DNA of 64,000 nt from Danxiaibacter flavus (GCF_041060425.1 NZ_JAULBC010000001.1:558001-622000); one strand, 5' to 3'. Shown: positions 26,676 to 35,666, numbered from the stretch's first letter. The notes: generated from the letters alone by a model not told the origin. Numbers and translations: made by a program.

Positions 26676-28949
26676 TCAAATCATGGCGAAGTTGATCACC
26701 TGTTTGTTGTCGGCTGCTCCATAGCTTATTGTAAATATTCTCTTTACATCTTTGGTCAGATTTAGTCGTTCTGCATGCGTCAATAAAAAACATCCAAGTG
26801 TTTTTAGATAGAAGCTTTGTTTGAAGATGCCGCTGATCTTATTGTACGAATGATCAAGACGGTCAAAAGACGTGTGTTGAGCGATGTTATTGTTCCAGTC
26901 AATGATGCCGTTTATAAAATCTGTCAATGCATCAAACAGTCCGGGATTGCTCCTGATCACGCCTTCGAAGCTGTCACCAAATGTCCAGTTGGACGAATTG
27001 GTTTCAAACGCTGAAAGGTTGTCAGGATTGCCTTTTTCATCTATAACCGAAGCAATAATGTCTGCGTATTGACCCCGGTCTAATTCGTGATTTTGTATAA
27101 AAGTCTTCCATGCACCGGCGTATGTGTTTTGACGTTCCTGTTTGCTTGCCCTAAGAACGAAATCCGGCAAATAACTCATTGAAGCCGCCATGGCAAAGCA
27201 GAATGTATCTATGTTAATATTACTCCAGCCGATTATATCAATTTGCTGGAGGATCAATTTCAAGGTGTTATCGGGAAAGATCAATTTGTGTTCTATCCAT
27301 ACTTCCTGTCCAATAATTTCAGAGCCTGCGTATTTATTTGCAAACGCGTTTGCATCTTCCTGTTTCATTATACTCCACAGCACTGCTGTATCCAGGTAAG
27401 ATTTAAAATCGTTCAGCGACATTTTGTTGTCTTTCTGAATCATATTCAGTGTCAGGCTAAAATCAAATTCATCGGCTGTAGGAATAACCTGTTTTGAGAA
27501 ATTTGCCATAGTGCCGCATAATTCGCCCATCCAGGACCCCTGTGCTTTGCCGAGCGACCATGTATAGCCGGCTGTATTATCAATAAGGACCTGTTTGTTT
27601 TGTGTGAGATTTGTGCGGATAAAGCGCTTCCTTGTTGAGTAATCTTTGCTTGAAATAATTGACATGTTAAACAACTTCAGGCCAAATCCGAAAGATCTTT
27701 CCACGACAAGCTTTTGCTCGTTTAAATAAGTATTCAATATGAACGGAATTGTGTTTTTCCGCATGTCCTGTAACAGGTTACCTGTCCTGAAACGCAAAAG
27801 ATCTTTATGATAGTTTTTTAGCACTGCTGTTGGTAATGAAACGGATAGCAACTCCGTATTTTCTTCTATTCTGCTGTATTCAACTTTAAAAGAAAAAGTG
27901 ATGTTCGCAAGTGCAATCTTCTGGAGATTTCCTTTGATATCTTTTTCAAAATCGTGTAGTTTGCTGACAAGCAACTGAAGATTTTCAGGAATATTCTGCA
28001 GTCCGAACAGACCCAGCAATTTTGCTATCAAAACTTTTTTTGTCGGATCGGCTGATGCACTTTCTATGTTCGCGATCACCTGTTCGACTTCGGTTGCAGT
28101 ACTCGCGGTAAGTGACTGTATTACTTTATTGTACAGATCAAACAGCTGCGTTTGAAGAACATCCGGCTGCGCAAAACTTATTCCTATGGAAGCTCCAATA
28201 TTTCCGGATGCTACAGAACTTTTGGCTTTTCTAACGGAAACAAGGCAATTGTCTTTGTCAATCTTTTTGATGAAATAAAAGAAATCATCCTTGATACTTA
28301 CATTGAATGCCGCGGTAAGTTGTGGGCCGATATTGATATCCAGCGTAAGTGGTGTCTTTAACTGATTGGTCAATGCACTGAGGCTTTGAGAAAAAATATT
28401 GCTCCAGCTAACAGACAAGCCGGCATTTAATGTTCCATTCACCAGCAGTGCCAGTGCATTATTTACTTCAAGATTCTCTACATCTTCAAAACGAAAAATG
28501 GTTTTGAAATGGCTGATATCAAAAAGAAAAGCTTTGTTGATAGATTCTGTATTGTTGTGTCCGCTGTAATACAAATGCTTTGCTCCACCTGTAACAGAGA
28601 AGTCTGCATTAAAACCAAGGTTTTCCAACGATACCTGGCCAGAAGCCTTGGCCGTTATTGCACCTCTGTATTTAAGATAAGCAGTATTTGCCGTGTCAAA
28701 TGTTATTGGTTTGTCCTTAGTAGCCAGGAAATTGTCTTCGTCATTATCATTCTCGTCATTAAACAGTTTAACATCCAGTGATGCATTTGCGCCTATAGAG
28801 AATACCACATCACCGGTTTCGATGGGATACGATTTTCCGGCAGATAATGGGGCCGGATTGTCGTTTGCCATCAGATCCTTATCTTTCAAAAGTTTTGTGG
28901 TAAGTAATAATTCTCCCGTAGGTATAAACAGTTCGCTTAAATTCTCCAT
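26676..28949 (-). CDS. Large orphan protein of unknown function, 757 residues
   Basis: An intact 757-residue reading frame starting MENLSELFIPTGELL. There is no signal peptide, no lipobox and no clear membrane helix. The first half is rich in alternating polar and hydrophobic residues with many Asn, Ser and Thr (for example ITAKASGQVSLENLGFNADF near 98), which suggests beta structure. The second half looks more helical (for example LPDFVLRASKQERQNTYAG near 592). I recognise no domain or catalytic motif. It is a single-gene unit between the efflux region and a repeat-filled divergent gap. Low GC relative to the housekeeping genes would fit acquisition, but this was not measured. Confidence 0.8.
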   Translation of the reverse strand: MENLSELFIPTGELLLTTKLLKDKDLMANDNPAPLSAGKSYPIETGDVVFSIGANASLDVKLFNDENDNDEDNFLATKDKPITFDTANTAYLKYRGAITAKASGQVSLENLGFNADFSVTGGAKHLYYSGHNNTESINKAFLFDISHFKTIFRFEDVENLEVNNALALLVNGTLNAGLSVSWSNIFSQSLSALTNQLKTPLTLDINIGPQLTAAFNVSIKDDFFYFIKKIDKDNCLVSVRKAKSSVASGNIGASIGISFAQPDVLQTQLFDLYNKVIQSLTASTATEVEQVIANIESASADPTKKVLIAKLLGLFGLQNIPENLQLLVSKLHDFEKDIKGNLQKIALANITFSFKVEYSRIEENTELLSVSLPTAVLKNYHKDLLRFRTGNLLQDMRKNTIPFILNTYLNEQKLVVERSFGFGLKLFNMSIISSKDYSTRKRFIRTNLTQNKQVLIDNTAGYTWSLGKAQGSWMGELCGTMANFSKQVIPTADEFDFSLTLNMIQKDNKMSLNDFKSYLDTAVLWSIMKQEDANAFANKYAGSEIIGQEVWIEHKLIFPDNTLKLILQQIDIIGWSNINIDTFCFAMAASMSYLPDFVLRASKQERQNTYAGAWKTFIQNHELDRGQYADIIASVIDEKGNPDNLSAFETNSSNWTFGDSFEGVIRSNPGLFDALTDFINGIIDWNNNIAQHTSFDRLDHSYNKISGIFKQSFYLKTLGCFLLTHAERLNLTKDVKRIFTISYGAADNKQVINFAMI

Positions 28950-29040
28950 AACAGCAGGTCTTTGTTGATGAATGATTGTACTCCTAATATCAAAAGATTA
29001 CCTCAATAATACAATGGATATTTTATTGAACCCTATACAA

Positions 29041-29280
29041 ACTAGTGAATAGTGAATGGTCAATGGTGAAGGGCACAAACTGGTTGATTAAATGTATGTT
29101 GCTGTGGTTATTATTATCCCTGGTCGTAACTTCTTATACGCCCTTATATGCCTTCGATACAACTGGTGAACAGTGAATGGTCAATGGTGAAGGGTGCAAA
29201 CTGGTAGATTAAATCTATGCTGTACTAGTTATTAATATCCTCTGGCGTAATTTCTTATACGCCCTTATATCCCTTATACG
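29041..29280 (+). repeat. 121-base tandem duplication with GTGAATG words
   Basis: In the 711-base gap upstream of the fucosidase gene, GTGAATGGTCAATGGTGAAG occurs twice, with CAATGGTGAAGGG starting at 29061 and 29182, and TTCTTATACGCCCTTATAT at 29131 and 29252. This gives a period of 121 bases and two units. The GTGAATGG words link it to the repeats at 48601-48650 and 54765-54800. The rest of the gap (29281-29660) shows no ORF or repeat family. Confidence 0.75.
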
Positions 29281-29660
29281 GTTCAAAAAACTTCGCTTCG
29301 ATCAGATCTTGATCCTGCGCTTTAAATCAGTTGTTAATTGCCGAAACATTTGGCCGCAGCCGATCTCTAACTTATATGGTTTAAATTTCAAACTGTCTTC
29401 TTGAAAATTACCTTCATGTTAAAAATGAGGAAGAAGATACGAAAATCGGCAATGCCTGCACATCATATTCAATGTACATTCAAACCTTTAAGCCATTACT
29501 GAGGAAGAATGAATGATTGCTTGTCCCGGAAACATAAAGGTGGACACGTTAGGTTGCTACTGATTGAGAAATTTCCATGCACCAAATGGGAGGATTGCCG
29601 GAATGATGGCTGCCAAATAAGCATACTATACCTGATCATTCAATATTTAAAACAACACTT

Positions 29661-31007
29661 ATGAAGCGATTGTTTCAATCACTTGCTTTTCTTGTCCTGA
29701 TGGGATCATCAACTTCTGCAATGTCTCAGCAAAAACTAGGCAGTGAAACGGCAGCAGAAAAAACCGAACGTATGAAATGGTGGACCGACGCACGTTTCGG
29801 TATGTTTATTCACTGGGGATTGTATGCATTGCCTGCCAGGCACGAATGGGTTAAGAACCGTGAACGTATTACGAATGAAACTTACCAGAAATATTTTGAT
29901 CAGTTTGATCCGGATCATTTTGAACCTAAGAAATGGGCAAAAGAGGCAAAGGCTGCCGGCATGAAGTACGCAGTGCTCACAACAAAACATCATGAAGGCT
30001 TTTGTTTGTTTGATAGCAAGTATACCGATTATAAATCCACAAAAACTGCAGCTAAAAGAGATCTCGTAAAAGAATACGTGGATGCATTCAGAGCCGAAGG
30101 AATTAAAATTGGATTCTATTATTCTTTGATTGACTGGCACCATCCTGATTTTCCGATTGACCGTGTTCATCCGCAACGTCCGCTTAAGGATAGCGATACT
30201 GCCTATGAGCGCCTGAACAAAGGAAAAGATATGGCAAAATATCGCCAGTATTTGTATAACCAGGTTACGGAACTTTTAACCAACTATGGTAAGGTTGATA
30301 TTTTGTGGCTTGATTTTTCTTATCCCGGTAAATATGGTAAAGGAAAAGACGATTGGGGATCTATTGATCTGTTGAAACAAATCAGAAAACTTCAACCGGG
30401 AATTATTGTAGATAACCGTTTGGACTTAAATGATTACGAAGATGGTTACGACTTTGTTACTCCTGAACAGGTGAGTACCAAAGAACTTGAGAAATATAAA
30501 GGAAAGACATGGGAAACCTGCCAGACGTTTTCCGGTTCATGGGGATATTATCGCGATGAACACTCCTGGAAAACACACAGACAATTGCTCGACCTGTTGA
30601 TTACATCTACGGCCAATGGTGGAAACCTGATTTTAAATGTCGGTCCTACAGCGCGTGGTGAATTTGATTATCGTGCAAATAATGCGTTAGACAGTCTGAG
30701 TTATTGGATGCACGGAAATGATCAATCAATTTACAACTGCACTTTCGCGCCTGATACTTACAAGGCTCCGGCAGGCAGCAAGCTAACATACAACGTTGCC
30801 ACAAAGAAACTCTACGTGCACCTGTTTGAATATCCGCTGTACAGCTCAGTTACACTGGAAGGGTATAAGGGCAAGATAAAATATGCGCAGTTTTTACATG
30901 ATAATTCTGAACTGCTGTATAAAGAGCAGGGGGATGATATTATTGTAACCGTTCCGGCTCAAAAACCGCCTTATGAAATTCCGGTAATTGAGTTGTCTTT
31001 GAATTAA
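29661..31007 (+). CDS. Alpha-L-fucosidase, GH29 family
   Basis: Exported retaining glycoside hydrolase that releases L-fucose from glycans, 448 residues. Signal peptide MKRLFQSLAFLVLMGSSTSA. The GH29 barrel is clear: KWWTDARFGMFIHWGLYALP near 39, LTTKHHEGFCLFDSKYTDY near 106 with the substrate-binding His pair, YYSLIDWHHPDFP near 153, and VDILWLDFSYPG near 212 whose Asp 218 is the likely nucleophile. TSTANGGNLILNVGPTARG near 315 marks the end of the barrel, and a small C-terminal beta domain follows. It is near DUF3500, CBM9-like and DUF1080 genes but has no SusC/SusD neighbours. Confidence 0.94.
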   Translation: MKRLFQSLAFLVLMGSSTSAMSQQKLGSETAAEKTERMKWWTDARFGMFIHWGLYALPARHEWVKNRERITNETYQKYFDQFDPDHFEPKKWAKEAKAAGMKYAVLTTKHHEGFCLFDSKYTDYKSTKTAAKRDLVKEYVDAFRAEGIKIGFYYSLIDWHHPDFPIDRVHPQRPLKDSDTAYERLNKGKDMAKYRQYLYNQVTELLTNYGKVDILWLDFSYPGKYGKGKDDWGSIDLLKQIRKLQPGIIVDNRLDLNDYEDGYDFVTPEQVSTKELEKYKGKTWETCQTFSGSWGYYRDEHSWKTHRQLLDLLITSTANGGNLILNVGPTARGEFDYRANNALDSLSYWMHGNDQSIYNCTFAPDTYKAPAGSKLTYNVATKKLYVHLFEYPLYSSVTLEGYKGKIKYAQFLHDNSELLYKEQGDDIIVTVPAQKPPYEIPVIELSLN

Positions 31008-31018
31008 ATAAGAGGGGA

Positions 31019-31205
31019 CCACAAAGTCACGAAGTACACAAAGCAGCACAAAGAGAATGATCGCAATTTTTAAAAAGCTTTGTGAAATGCGTAGCATCTT
31101 TTCTTTAAAGACTACAAAGGCAAAGGTATTCAATAAGAAAGTCCAGTCAGCTGGATATTTTACGAAAAAGCCTTAGTGCTGCTTTATGTACTTTGTGACT
31201 TAGTG
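31019..31205. repeat. Inverted repeat pair, ACAAAGTCACGAAG family
   Basis: In the 310-base gap after the fucosidase, ACCACAAAGTCACGAAGTAC ACAAAGCAGCACAAAG (31018-31052) faces a diverged reverse copy, CTTAGTGCTGCTTTATGTAC TTTGTGACTTAGTG (about 31171-31203). The arms can pair around roughly 115 bases. The pattern, built from CACAAAG words, is a simple dispersed element of the same style as the other repeats in the window. Confidence 0.7.
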
Positions 31206-31317
31206 ATTCAAAAAGGTTCTTAGCTGATATTGCGTTCTGGAAATTTTTAAGCATCTCAATAACTTCTGCTGCATAATACCCCTGTTTTTGTTTAACTTGT
31301 ACAATCAAAACTGCATT

Positions 31318-32340
31318 ATGAAGAAGATTGCTTTGTTTGCCTTTATTAGTTTTTTGATCTGCTCTTCAGCTTACCCGCAAAACATGGTAGCAGCCGCAAA
31401 AGGCTTTATCAGTACACTTACGAAAGAACAACAAGCCAAGACCATTTATCCATTTGATATCGATGAAAGATATAATTTTCATTTTTTTCCGATTGAGGAC
31501 AGGAAAGGGATTTCCTTTAATGAACTGAATGAACAACAACAAAAAGCCGCATTCGATCTGCTGAAAACCTGTTTGAGTGAAGGCTCAATGAAAAAGGTAA
31601 AACAGATCATGCAGATGGAAGTGTTGTTGAAGGCTATTGAAAAAAGAAAACCTGAAGATCATTTCCGGGATCCGGGAAAATACAATGTAACCATCTTTGG
31701 CATTCCAGGTGACAGTACAATTTGGGGTTGGCGTTTTGAAGGTCATCATATTTGCTATAATTTTTCAGCTAACAAAAAAGAGCTGGTTGGTGGTACTCCC
31801 GGCTTCTTTGGTGCGAACCCGGGCATAGTTTTAGATGGTCCATCCAAAGGATTGGAAGTTTTAAAAGATGAGACCAATGAAGGATTTGATTTGTTACATG
31901 CGCTAACTGGCACACAATTGAAGACTGCGTTAATTGATTCTGTTGCTCCAAAAGAGATCATCACTTTTATTAACAGGAAAGCGATGATCGAACATCCTGC
32001 AGGAATATCATATAGTGGCATGACCGTTAAACAGCAGCAGCAATTTTTACAACTGATCAGGCTGTATGTAAACCGTTATACAAAGATCTTTGCCGATGAT
32101 ATGCTGAAGACCATCCAGCAGGCAGGTTTGGAGAATCTTAAATTTGCCTGGGCCGGATCTCAGCAAAAGGTATTTGGTAACCCTTACTATTATCGCATCC
32201 AGGGACCCACTATTATAATTGAATACGACAACACCCAAAACAATGCGAACCACGTTCATACGATAGTGCGTGATCTTAAAAATGATTTCGGCGGAGATCT
32301 TTTGCTGCAACATTATAAAGAATCACATCAATCAAATTAG
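31318..32340 (+). CDS. DUF3500 family exported protein
   Basis: A 340-residue exported protein. Signal peptide MKKIALFAFISFLICSSAYPQ. The body matches the DUF3500 pattern: FDIDERYNFHFFPIEDRKGIS near 42, MEVLLKAIEKRKPEDHFRDPGKY near 96, then WGWRFEGHHICYNFSA near 138 and a C-terminal segment PYYYRIQGPTIIIEYDNTQ with a late HVHTIVRD. The conserved His and Asp residues could bind a metal, but the family has no assigned activity. The frame is open to a TTG at 31288, but ATG 31318 starts exactly at the signal peptide. Adjacent to glycan-related genes. Confidence 0.88.
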   Translation: MKKIALFAFISFLICSSAYPQNMVAAAKGFISTLTKEQQAKTIYPFDIDERYNFHFFPIEDRKGISFNELNEQQQKAAFDLLKTCLSEGSMKKVKQIMQMEVLLKAIEKRKPEDHFRDPGKYNVTIFGIPGDSTIWGWRFEGHHICYNFSANKKELVGGTPGFFGANPGIVLDGPSKGLEVLKDETNEGFDLLHALTGTQLKTALIDSVAPKEIITFINRKAMIEHPAGISYSGMTVKQQQQFLQLIRLYVNRYTKIFADDMLKTIQQAGLENLKFAWAGSQQKVFGNPYYYRIQGPTIIIEYDNTQNNANHVHTIVRDLKNDFGGDLLLQHYKESHQSN

Positions 32341-32395
32341 AAAAGACGTATAACAAAATTGCTGGCGCGTAGTCTTGCTAAACAAAAACTGATGT

Positions 32396-33121
32396 ATGAG
32401 ATTGTTATTATTGGCAATTGCCGTAGGCATAAATATAATTTCGTTCTCTCAGACGCGCAGCGGCAACATAAATGCAACCCCGTTATCTGTGTCCAAAAGC
32501 AGCGACTTTGAAGTCAACGGAAAAGGAGATAATAATGAGTGGGATAAATGCGCGTGGAATGTGATAACAAAACTGGATAGCGGCGGACAGGCTTACAATA
32601 CGAAATTTAAAATGCTGTATAGCGAGAAAGGCATTTATGTTTTGTTTAAAGGTGCAGATGATCATATCACCACCAGCTCAACCAAAGATTTTGACGCACT
32701 GTTTAAAGGAGATGTTTTCGAAGTATTCTTCCAAACAGATACTGCAACTTCCATCTATCTCGAATACGAAATCAATCACCTGAACAAAGAACTTGTTTTG
32801 CTGGTGCCTAACTTTAACGGCAGGGCTTTCGGATGGCAGCCTTTTGCTTATGTCAACAATCGAAAAGTTCAAAAAGCTGTTTCAATAGAAGGCGGTAAAG
32901 CAGAGGTTAACACCGCCATAACCGGCTGGGCGGCGGAAGTATTTTTTCCTTATGCTTTATTTAGCCCCTTATTAAATGTGCCTCCAAAAGCCGGTACTGT
33001 TTGGCGTGCTAATTTTTACCGACTTGATTATGATAGCGGCCAAATGATCAAATGGGCATGGTCGCCTATTGAGAAAAATTTTCATGAATACAAAAAATTC
33101 GGCACCATCATCTTTAAATAA
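32396..33121 (+). CDS. Carbohydrate-binding family 9-like protein
   Basis: A 241-residue exported protein of the CBM9/DOMON-like beta-sandwich type, which binds carbohydrate ends in characterised members. Signal peptide MRLLLLAIAVGINIISFSQ. Typical segments are FEVNGKGDNNEWDKCAWN near 38, KMLYSEKGIYVLFKGADDH near 72, LFKGDVFEVFFQTD near 100 and WAAEVFFPYALF near 178, ending with WAWSPIEKNFHEYKKFG, a common close of the fold. It follows the DUF3500 gene after 55 bases and ends at a terminator. Whether it binds sugar was not determined. Confidence 0.88.
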   Translation: MRLLLLAIAVGINIISFSQTRSGNINATPLSVSKSSDFEVNGKGDNNEWDKCAWNVITKLDSGGQAYNTKFKMLYSEKGIYVLFKGADDHITTSSTKDFDALFKGDVFEVFFQTDTATSIYLEYEINHLNKELVLLVPNFNGRAFGWQPFAYVNNRKVQKAVSIEGGKAEVNTAITGWAAEVFFPYALFSPLLNVPPKAGTVWRANFYRLDYDSGQMIKWAWSPIEKNFHEYKKFGTIIFK

Positions 33122-33124
33122 AAA

Positions 33125-33155
33125 AGCACTATCGTTAACTCCGATAGTGCTTCCG
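33125..33155 (+). terminator. Terminator after the CBM9-like gene
   Basis: AGCACTATCG (33125-33134) pairs with CGATAGTGCT (33142-33151) around a seven-base loop. An A tract precedes and T-rich sequence follows, so it can also act on the minus strand for the DUF1080 gene. Confidence 0.75.
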
Positions 33156-33186
33156 TTTGCTTCAATCATTATCAATTATCAACTGT

Positions 33187-33216
33187 CCCCGCCTGAATGA
33201 CTTCTGTCGGGCAGGA
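33187..33216 (+). repeat. Small CCCGCCTGAATG/CGGGCAGG element, copy 1
   Basis: CCCGCCTGAATG, eight bases, then CGGGCAGG (33188-33215). The same element occurs at 37035-37062 and, inserted in another repeat, at 57680-57707. The surroundings here (ATCAATTATCAACTGT before, AATTTTCAATTG after) are themselves simple-sequence, so the element sits inside low-complexity DNA between two convergent genes. Confidence 0.75.
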
Positions 33217-33232
33217 ATTTTCAATTGAACAA

Positions 33233-33877
33233 CTATTTCAGCGGCTTAACCATTATATCTTTAAAATATACTTTGCTTTTTGGATCGTGGCCCTGTAAAG
33301 CAAATGTTCCGTTTGAGATCAATCTGCCTTTCATTCCTTCAGGACGTTCCGGATTTTCAGGCTCAGTATAATCAACAACTGTTTTGTCGTTTATTTTAAT
33401 GATAACATGTTTGCCTTCTACCTTAATGTATTCTTCGTACCATACGCTGTCTTTTACATACACATCTTTTACATCCTGAATGGCATATAAGCTACCGGTT
33501 CTTCTCCAGTCAGTGTGCGAGTTGTTCACCTGTACTTCGTAACCTTTTGCAGGCCATCCGGATTCCTGGTATTCTGTATGAAAATAAATACCGGAATTAG
33601 AACCAGGCATGGTCATCACCTTAGCTTTAAATTCAAAATTTTTAAAATCGTGATTGTTTACATCGCCTTCATAAAATAAGTGAGCAGTTTTACCATTTAC
33701 GACTATAGCTCCGTCTTCAACTTTGAAGGTTTCGGCATTTTTCCCAACTTTCCATCCGTTCAGGGTTTTTCCGTCGAACAATGATTTCCAACCACCACGG
33801 CGGGCAAATGCATGCGTACTGGTGGCGCAGATAAGCAAGGTTAGTGCAATCGTGAAGAGAGAAGTGAAGCGTTTCAT
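33233..33877 (-). CDS. DUF1080 / 3-keto-disaccharide hydrolase family protein
   Basis: An exported single-domain beta-sandwich protein of 214 residues. Signal peptide MKRFTSLFTIALTLLICATSTHA. The family pattern is clear: GWKSLFDGKTLNGWKVGKN near 30, FEGDV-like loop, FEFKAKVMTMPGSNSGIYFHTE near 83 and GYEVQVNNSHTDWRRTGSLY near 113, ending FKDIMVKPLK. Members of this family include enzymes that hydrolyse 3-ketoglycosides; activity here is inferred from the family alone. A TTG at 33913 extends the frame, but ATG 33877 begins the signal peptide. It converges on the CBM9-like gene. Confidence 0.9.
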   Translation of the reverse strand: MKRFTSLFTIALTLLICATSTHAFARRGGWKSLFDGKTLNGWKVGKNAETFKVEDGAIVVNGKTAHLFYEGDVNNHDFKNFEFKAKVMTMPGSNSGIYFHTEYQESGWPAKGYEVQVNNSHTDWRRTGSLYAIQDVKDVYVKDSVWYEEYIKVEGKHVIIKINDKTVVDYTEPENPERPEGMKGRLISNGTFALQGHDPKSKVYFKDIMVKPLK

Positions 33878-34086
33878 ATTTTTTTGGTAATTAGTGAAAA
33901 AACGATTTTGCAAGCATGAATGTAGTGGTTTTTAATGCACAAATGGCCCTTTTCTTTTAAAAAAATAATGTATATTGATAGGGCCGCGAAAAAATAACAG
34001 AACCAAAATCACTATCCTTGTTTATGGCAGGAAATTTGGCGGTGATCTGGATTATTATTTCGGTAAATCACTCATAAAGTATAGTT

Positions 34087-34560
34087 ATGTTAGCTGTAGG
34101 AACCAGGGCGCCTGAATTCACACTGCATTCTACGCCCGATCAAAAAGTGTCTCTTAGTGAATTAAAAGGAAAGAAAGTAATACTTGCTTTTTATCCTGCA
34201 GACTGGAGTCCGGTATGTGGAGATCAGATGGCATTGTATAATGAAACGTTGAAACTGTTTCATAAACACAATGCTGAAGTTGTTGGTATTTCAGTTGATG
34301 GTAAATGGTGTCATGCTGCTTTCAGGGAAAATCGCAAACTGCATTTCTCTCTGTTGGCAGACTTTGAGCCCAAGGGTGCTGTTTCCAGAATGTATGAAGC
34401 TTATGATGAAACAAAGGGATCTTCGCTGCGCGCTTTGTATGTATTGGATGAGGACGGCGTTATCCGCTGGAACTATCTTTCTCCTACCGGCGTTAATCCC
34501 GGGGCCGACGGCATTCTCGATGCGTTGGAAGAATTAGATAACGCAAAAATCAAACAATAG
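34087..34560 (+). CDS. Peroxiredoxin, AhpC/TSA family
   Basis: Thiol peroxidase of 157 residues with no signal peptide, so probably cytoplasmic. The thioredoxin fold begins VGTRAPEFTLHSTPDQKVSL and the peroxidatic Cys 44 lies in FYPADWSPVCGDQ, where the usual T-x-x-C is replaced by S-P-V-C. Arg in the later SSLRALYVLDEDG segment fits the family active site. A second candidate Cys at KWCHAAF (about residue 76) could act as resolving Cys. The stop is one base from the start of a DsbA-like gene, so the two are an operon, consistent with a shared role in thiol chemistry. Confidence 0.9.
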   Translation: MLAVGTRAPEFTLHSTPDQKVSLSELKGKKVILAFYPADWSPVCGDQMALYNETLKLFHKHNAEVVGISVDGKWCHAAFRENRKLHFSLLADFEPKGAVSRMYEAYDETKGSSLRALYVLDEDGVIRWNYLSPTGVNPGADGILDALEELDNAKIKQ

Positions 34561-34561
34561 T

Positions 34562-35083
34562 ATGGCACTAAAACCAGCAGTTGGTGAGAACGATCATGTC
34601 CAGGGAAATGAAGACGCCTCTGTCGAACTTGTGGAATATGGAGATTACGAATGTCCACATTGTGGAAGAGCTTACCCTATTATTAAGAACATTCAGGAAA
34701 AAATGGGCGATAAGCTGAAATTTGTTTTCAGGAATTTTCCGCTGGCAGAAATTCATCCCAATGCCATTACAGCCGCAATTGCAACAGAAGCCGCTGCATT
34801 ACAGGGTAAGTTCTGGGAAATGCACGATATAGTTTTTGAGCACCAGAAATCATTGTCAGTCGAGCGCTTATTGGATTATGCAGCGGAACTGGGACTGGAT
34901 ATGCACCGGTTTTCAAAAGATTTTTCGGACAAACAATCGCTGGCTAAAGTGGAGGAAGATTTTGAAAGTGGAATACGAAGCGGCGTAAACGGCACACCCT
35001 CTTTTTTTATCAACGGAAATAAATACGAAGGAGACTGGAGCGAGGAAATGTTGTTGGAGGTGTTGGTGGAAAAAACGAAGTGA
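34562..35083 (+). CDS. DsbA-family thioredoxin-like protein
   Basis: A 173-residue thiol-disulfide oxidoreductase of the DsbA/FrnE-like group. The active site is C31-P-H-C34 in YGDYECPHCGRAYP, the cis-Pro loop is NGTPSFFINGNK near 140, and the helical insert of DsbA lies between. There is no signal peptide, unlike classical DsbA, so it is probably cytoplasmic. It begins one base after the peroxiredoxin stop, which implies cotranscription and possible reduction of that peroxiredoxin; this pairing is an inference. Confidence 0.9.
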   Translation: MALKPAVGENDHVQGNEDASVELVEYGDYECPHCGRAYPIIKNIQEKMGDKLKFVFRNFPLAEIHPNAITAAIATEAAALQGKFWEMHDIVFEHQKSLSVERLLDYAAELGLDMHRFSKDFSDKQSLAKVEEDFESGIRSGVNGTPSFFINGNKYEGDWSEEMLLEVLVEKTK

Positions 35084-35425
35084 TGTTAAGTACGAAGTAC
35101 GATTTACGAAGTACGAAATGGGCTGTCTGGCGAAGGAGAGCTGTGTGATGTAAGATGTTAGATGTACGGTGTACGATGTGAGGATGGACTGACTTGCGAG
35201 GGTGAGCTGAGTATAATGTACGATGTTAGATGTACGATGTTAGATGTACGGTGTACGATGTTAAGTACTAAGTATGATTTACGAAGTACGAAATGGACTG
35301 TCTGGCGAGGGTGAGCTGTTTGATGTACGATGTTTGATGTAAGATGTACGATGTAAGTGCCAAGTACGAAATGAGTTGTCTTACGAGGATGAGTTTCCTG
35401 ATGTACGGTGTACGATATGGAATGT
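35084..35425 (+). repeat. TACGAAG and GATGTACG word repeats, extended block
   Basis: A 583-base gap filled by several simple families. TACGAAG units occur at about 35088-35120 and 35265-35295, and GATGTAAGATGTTAGATGTA-like units at about 35147-35175, 35217-35260, 35330-35355 and 35400-35418. GGCGAGGGTGAGCTG-like phrases (about 35126, 35194, 35300, 35382) recur between them, giving an irregular period of 60 to 110 bases. The block begins within a few bases of the stop of the DsbA-like gene. Confidence 0.8.
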
Positions 35426-35467
35426 ATGTGATGTGCAATATGCATAAAGGCAGGGATATGGGATGGG

Positions 35468-35574
35468 GATTGAAACCTGACACCCGAAACCTGATACCTC
35501 AAATCTAATGCCTCTAGCTGAAAGCTAATAGCTGATAGCTCGCAGCTTTTAGCTCACAGCTTATAGCTGTTAAC
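35468..35574 (+). repeat. ACCTGATACC and AGCTATT word repeats
   Basis: GAAACCTGACACCCGAAACC TGATACCTCAAATC lies at about 35474-35507 and matches the CAGGTATCAGG family at 56540-56580 and its inverted partner at 56715-56770. Immediately after it, AGCTGAAAGCTAATAGCTGA TAGCTCGCAGC words (about 35517-35570) match the AGCT-word family at 56503-56535 and 60727-60760. Confidence 0.75.
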
Positions 35575-35610
35575 AAATATGGAATTTCGCCGAATTCATG
35601 CACGCATTTG

Positions 35611-35643
35611 TTTGGCTGCGCTTAACTTGTGAAGATAACTTTT
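35611..35643 (+). promoter_or_regulatory. Candidate promoter of the aldo/keto reductase gene
   Basis: TTTG at 35611-35614 and TAACTTTT at 35636-35643 (one mismatch to TAnnTTTG) are 21 bases apart, 24 bases before the ATG at 35667. The spacing and leader length fit the usual Bacteroidota pattern. Confidence 0.4.
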
Positions 35644-35666
35644 GAATAGTTAATAAAATTGAACAC

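Noticed and set aside
29661..33877. Calling the fucosidase region a polysaccharide utilisation locus
   Set aside because: No SusC/SusD pair, sensor or regulator is present in or beside the group.
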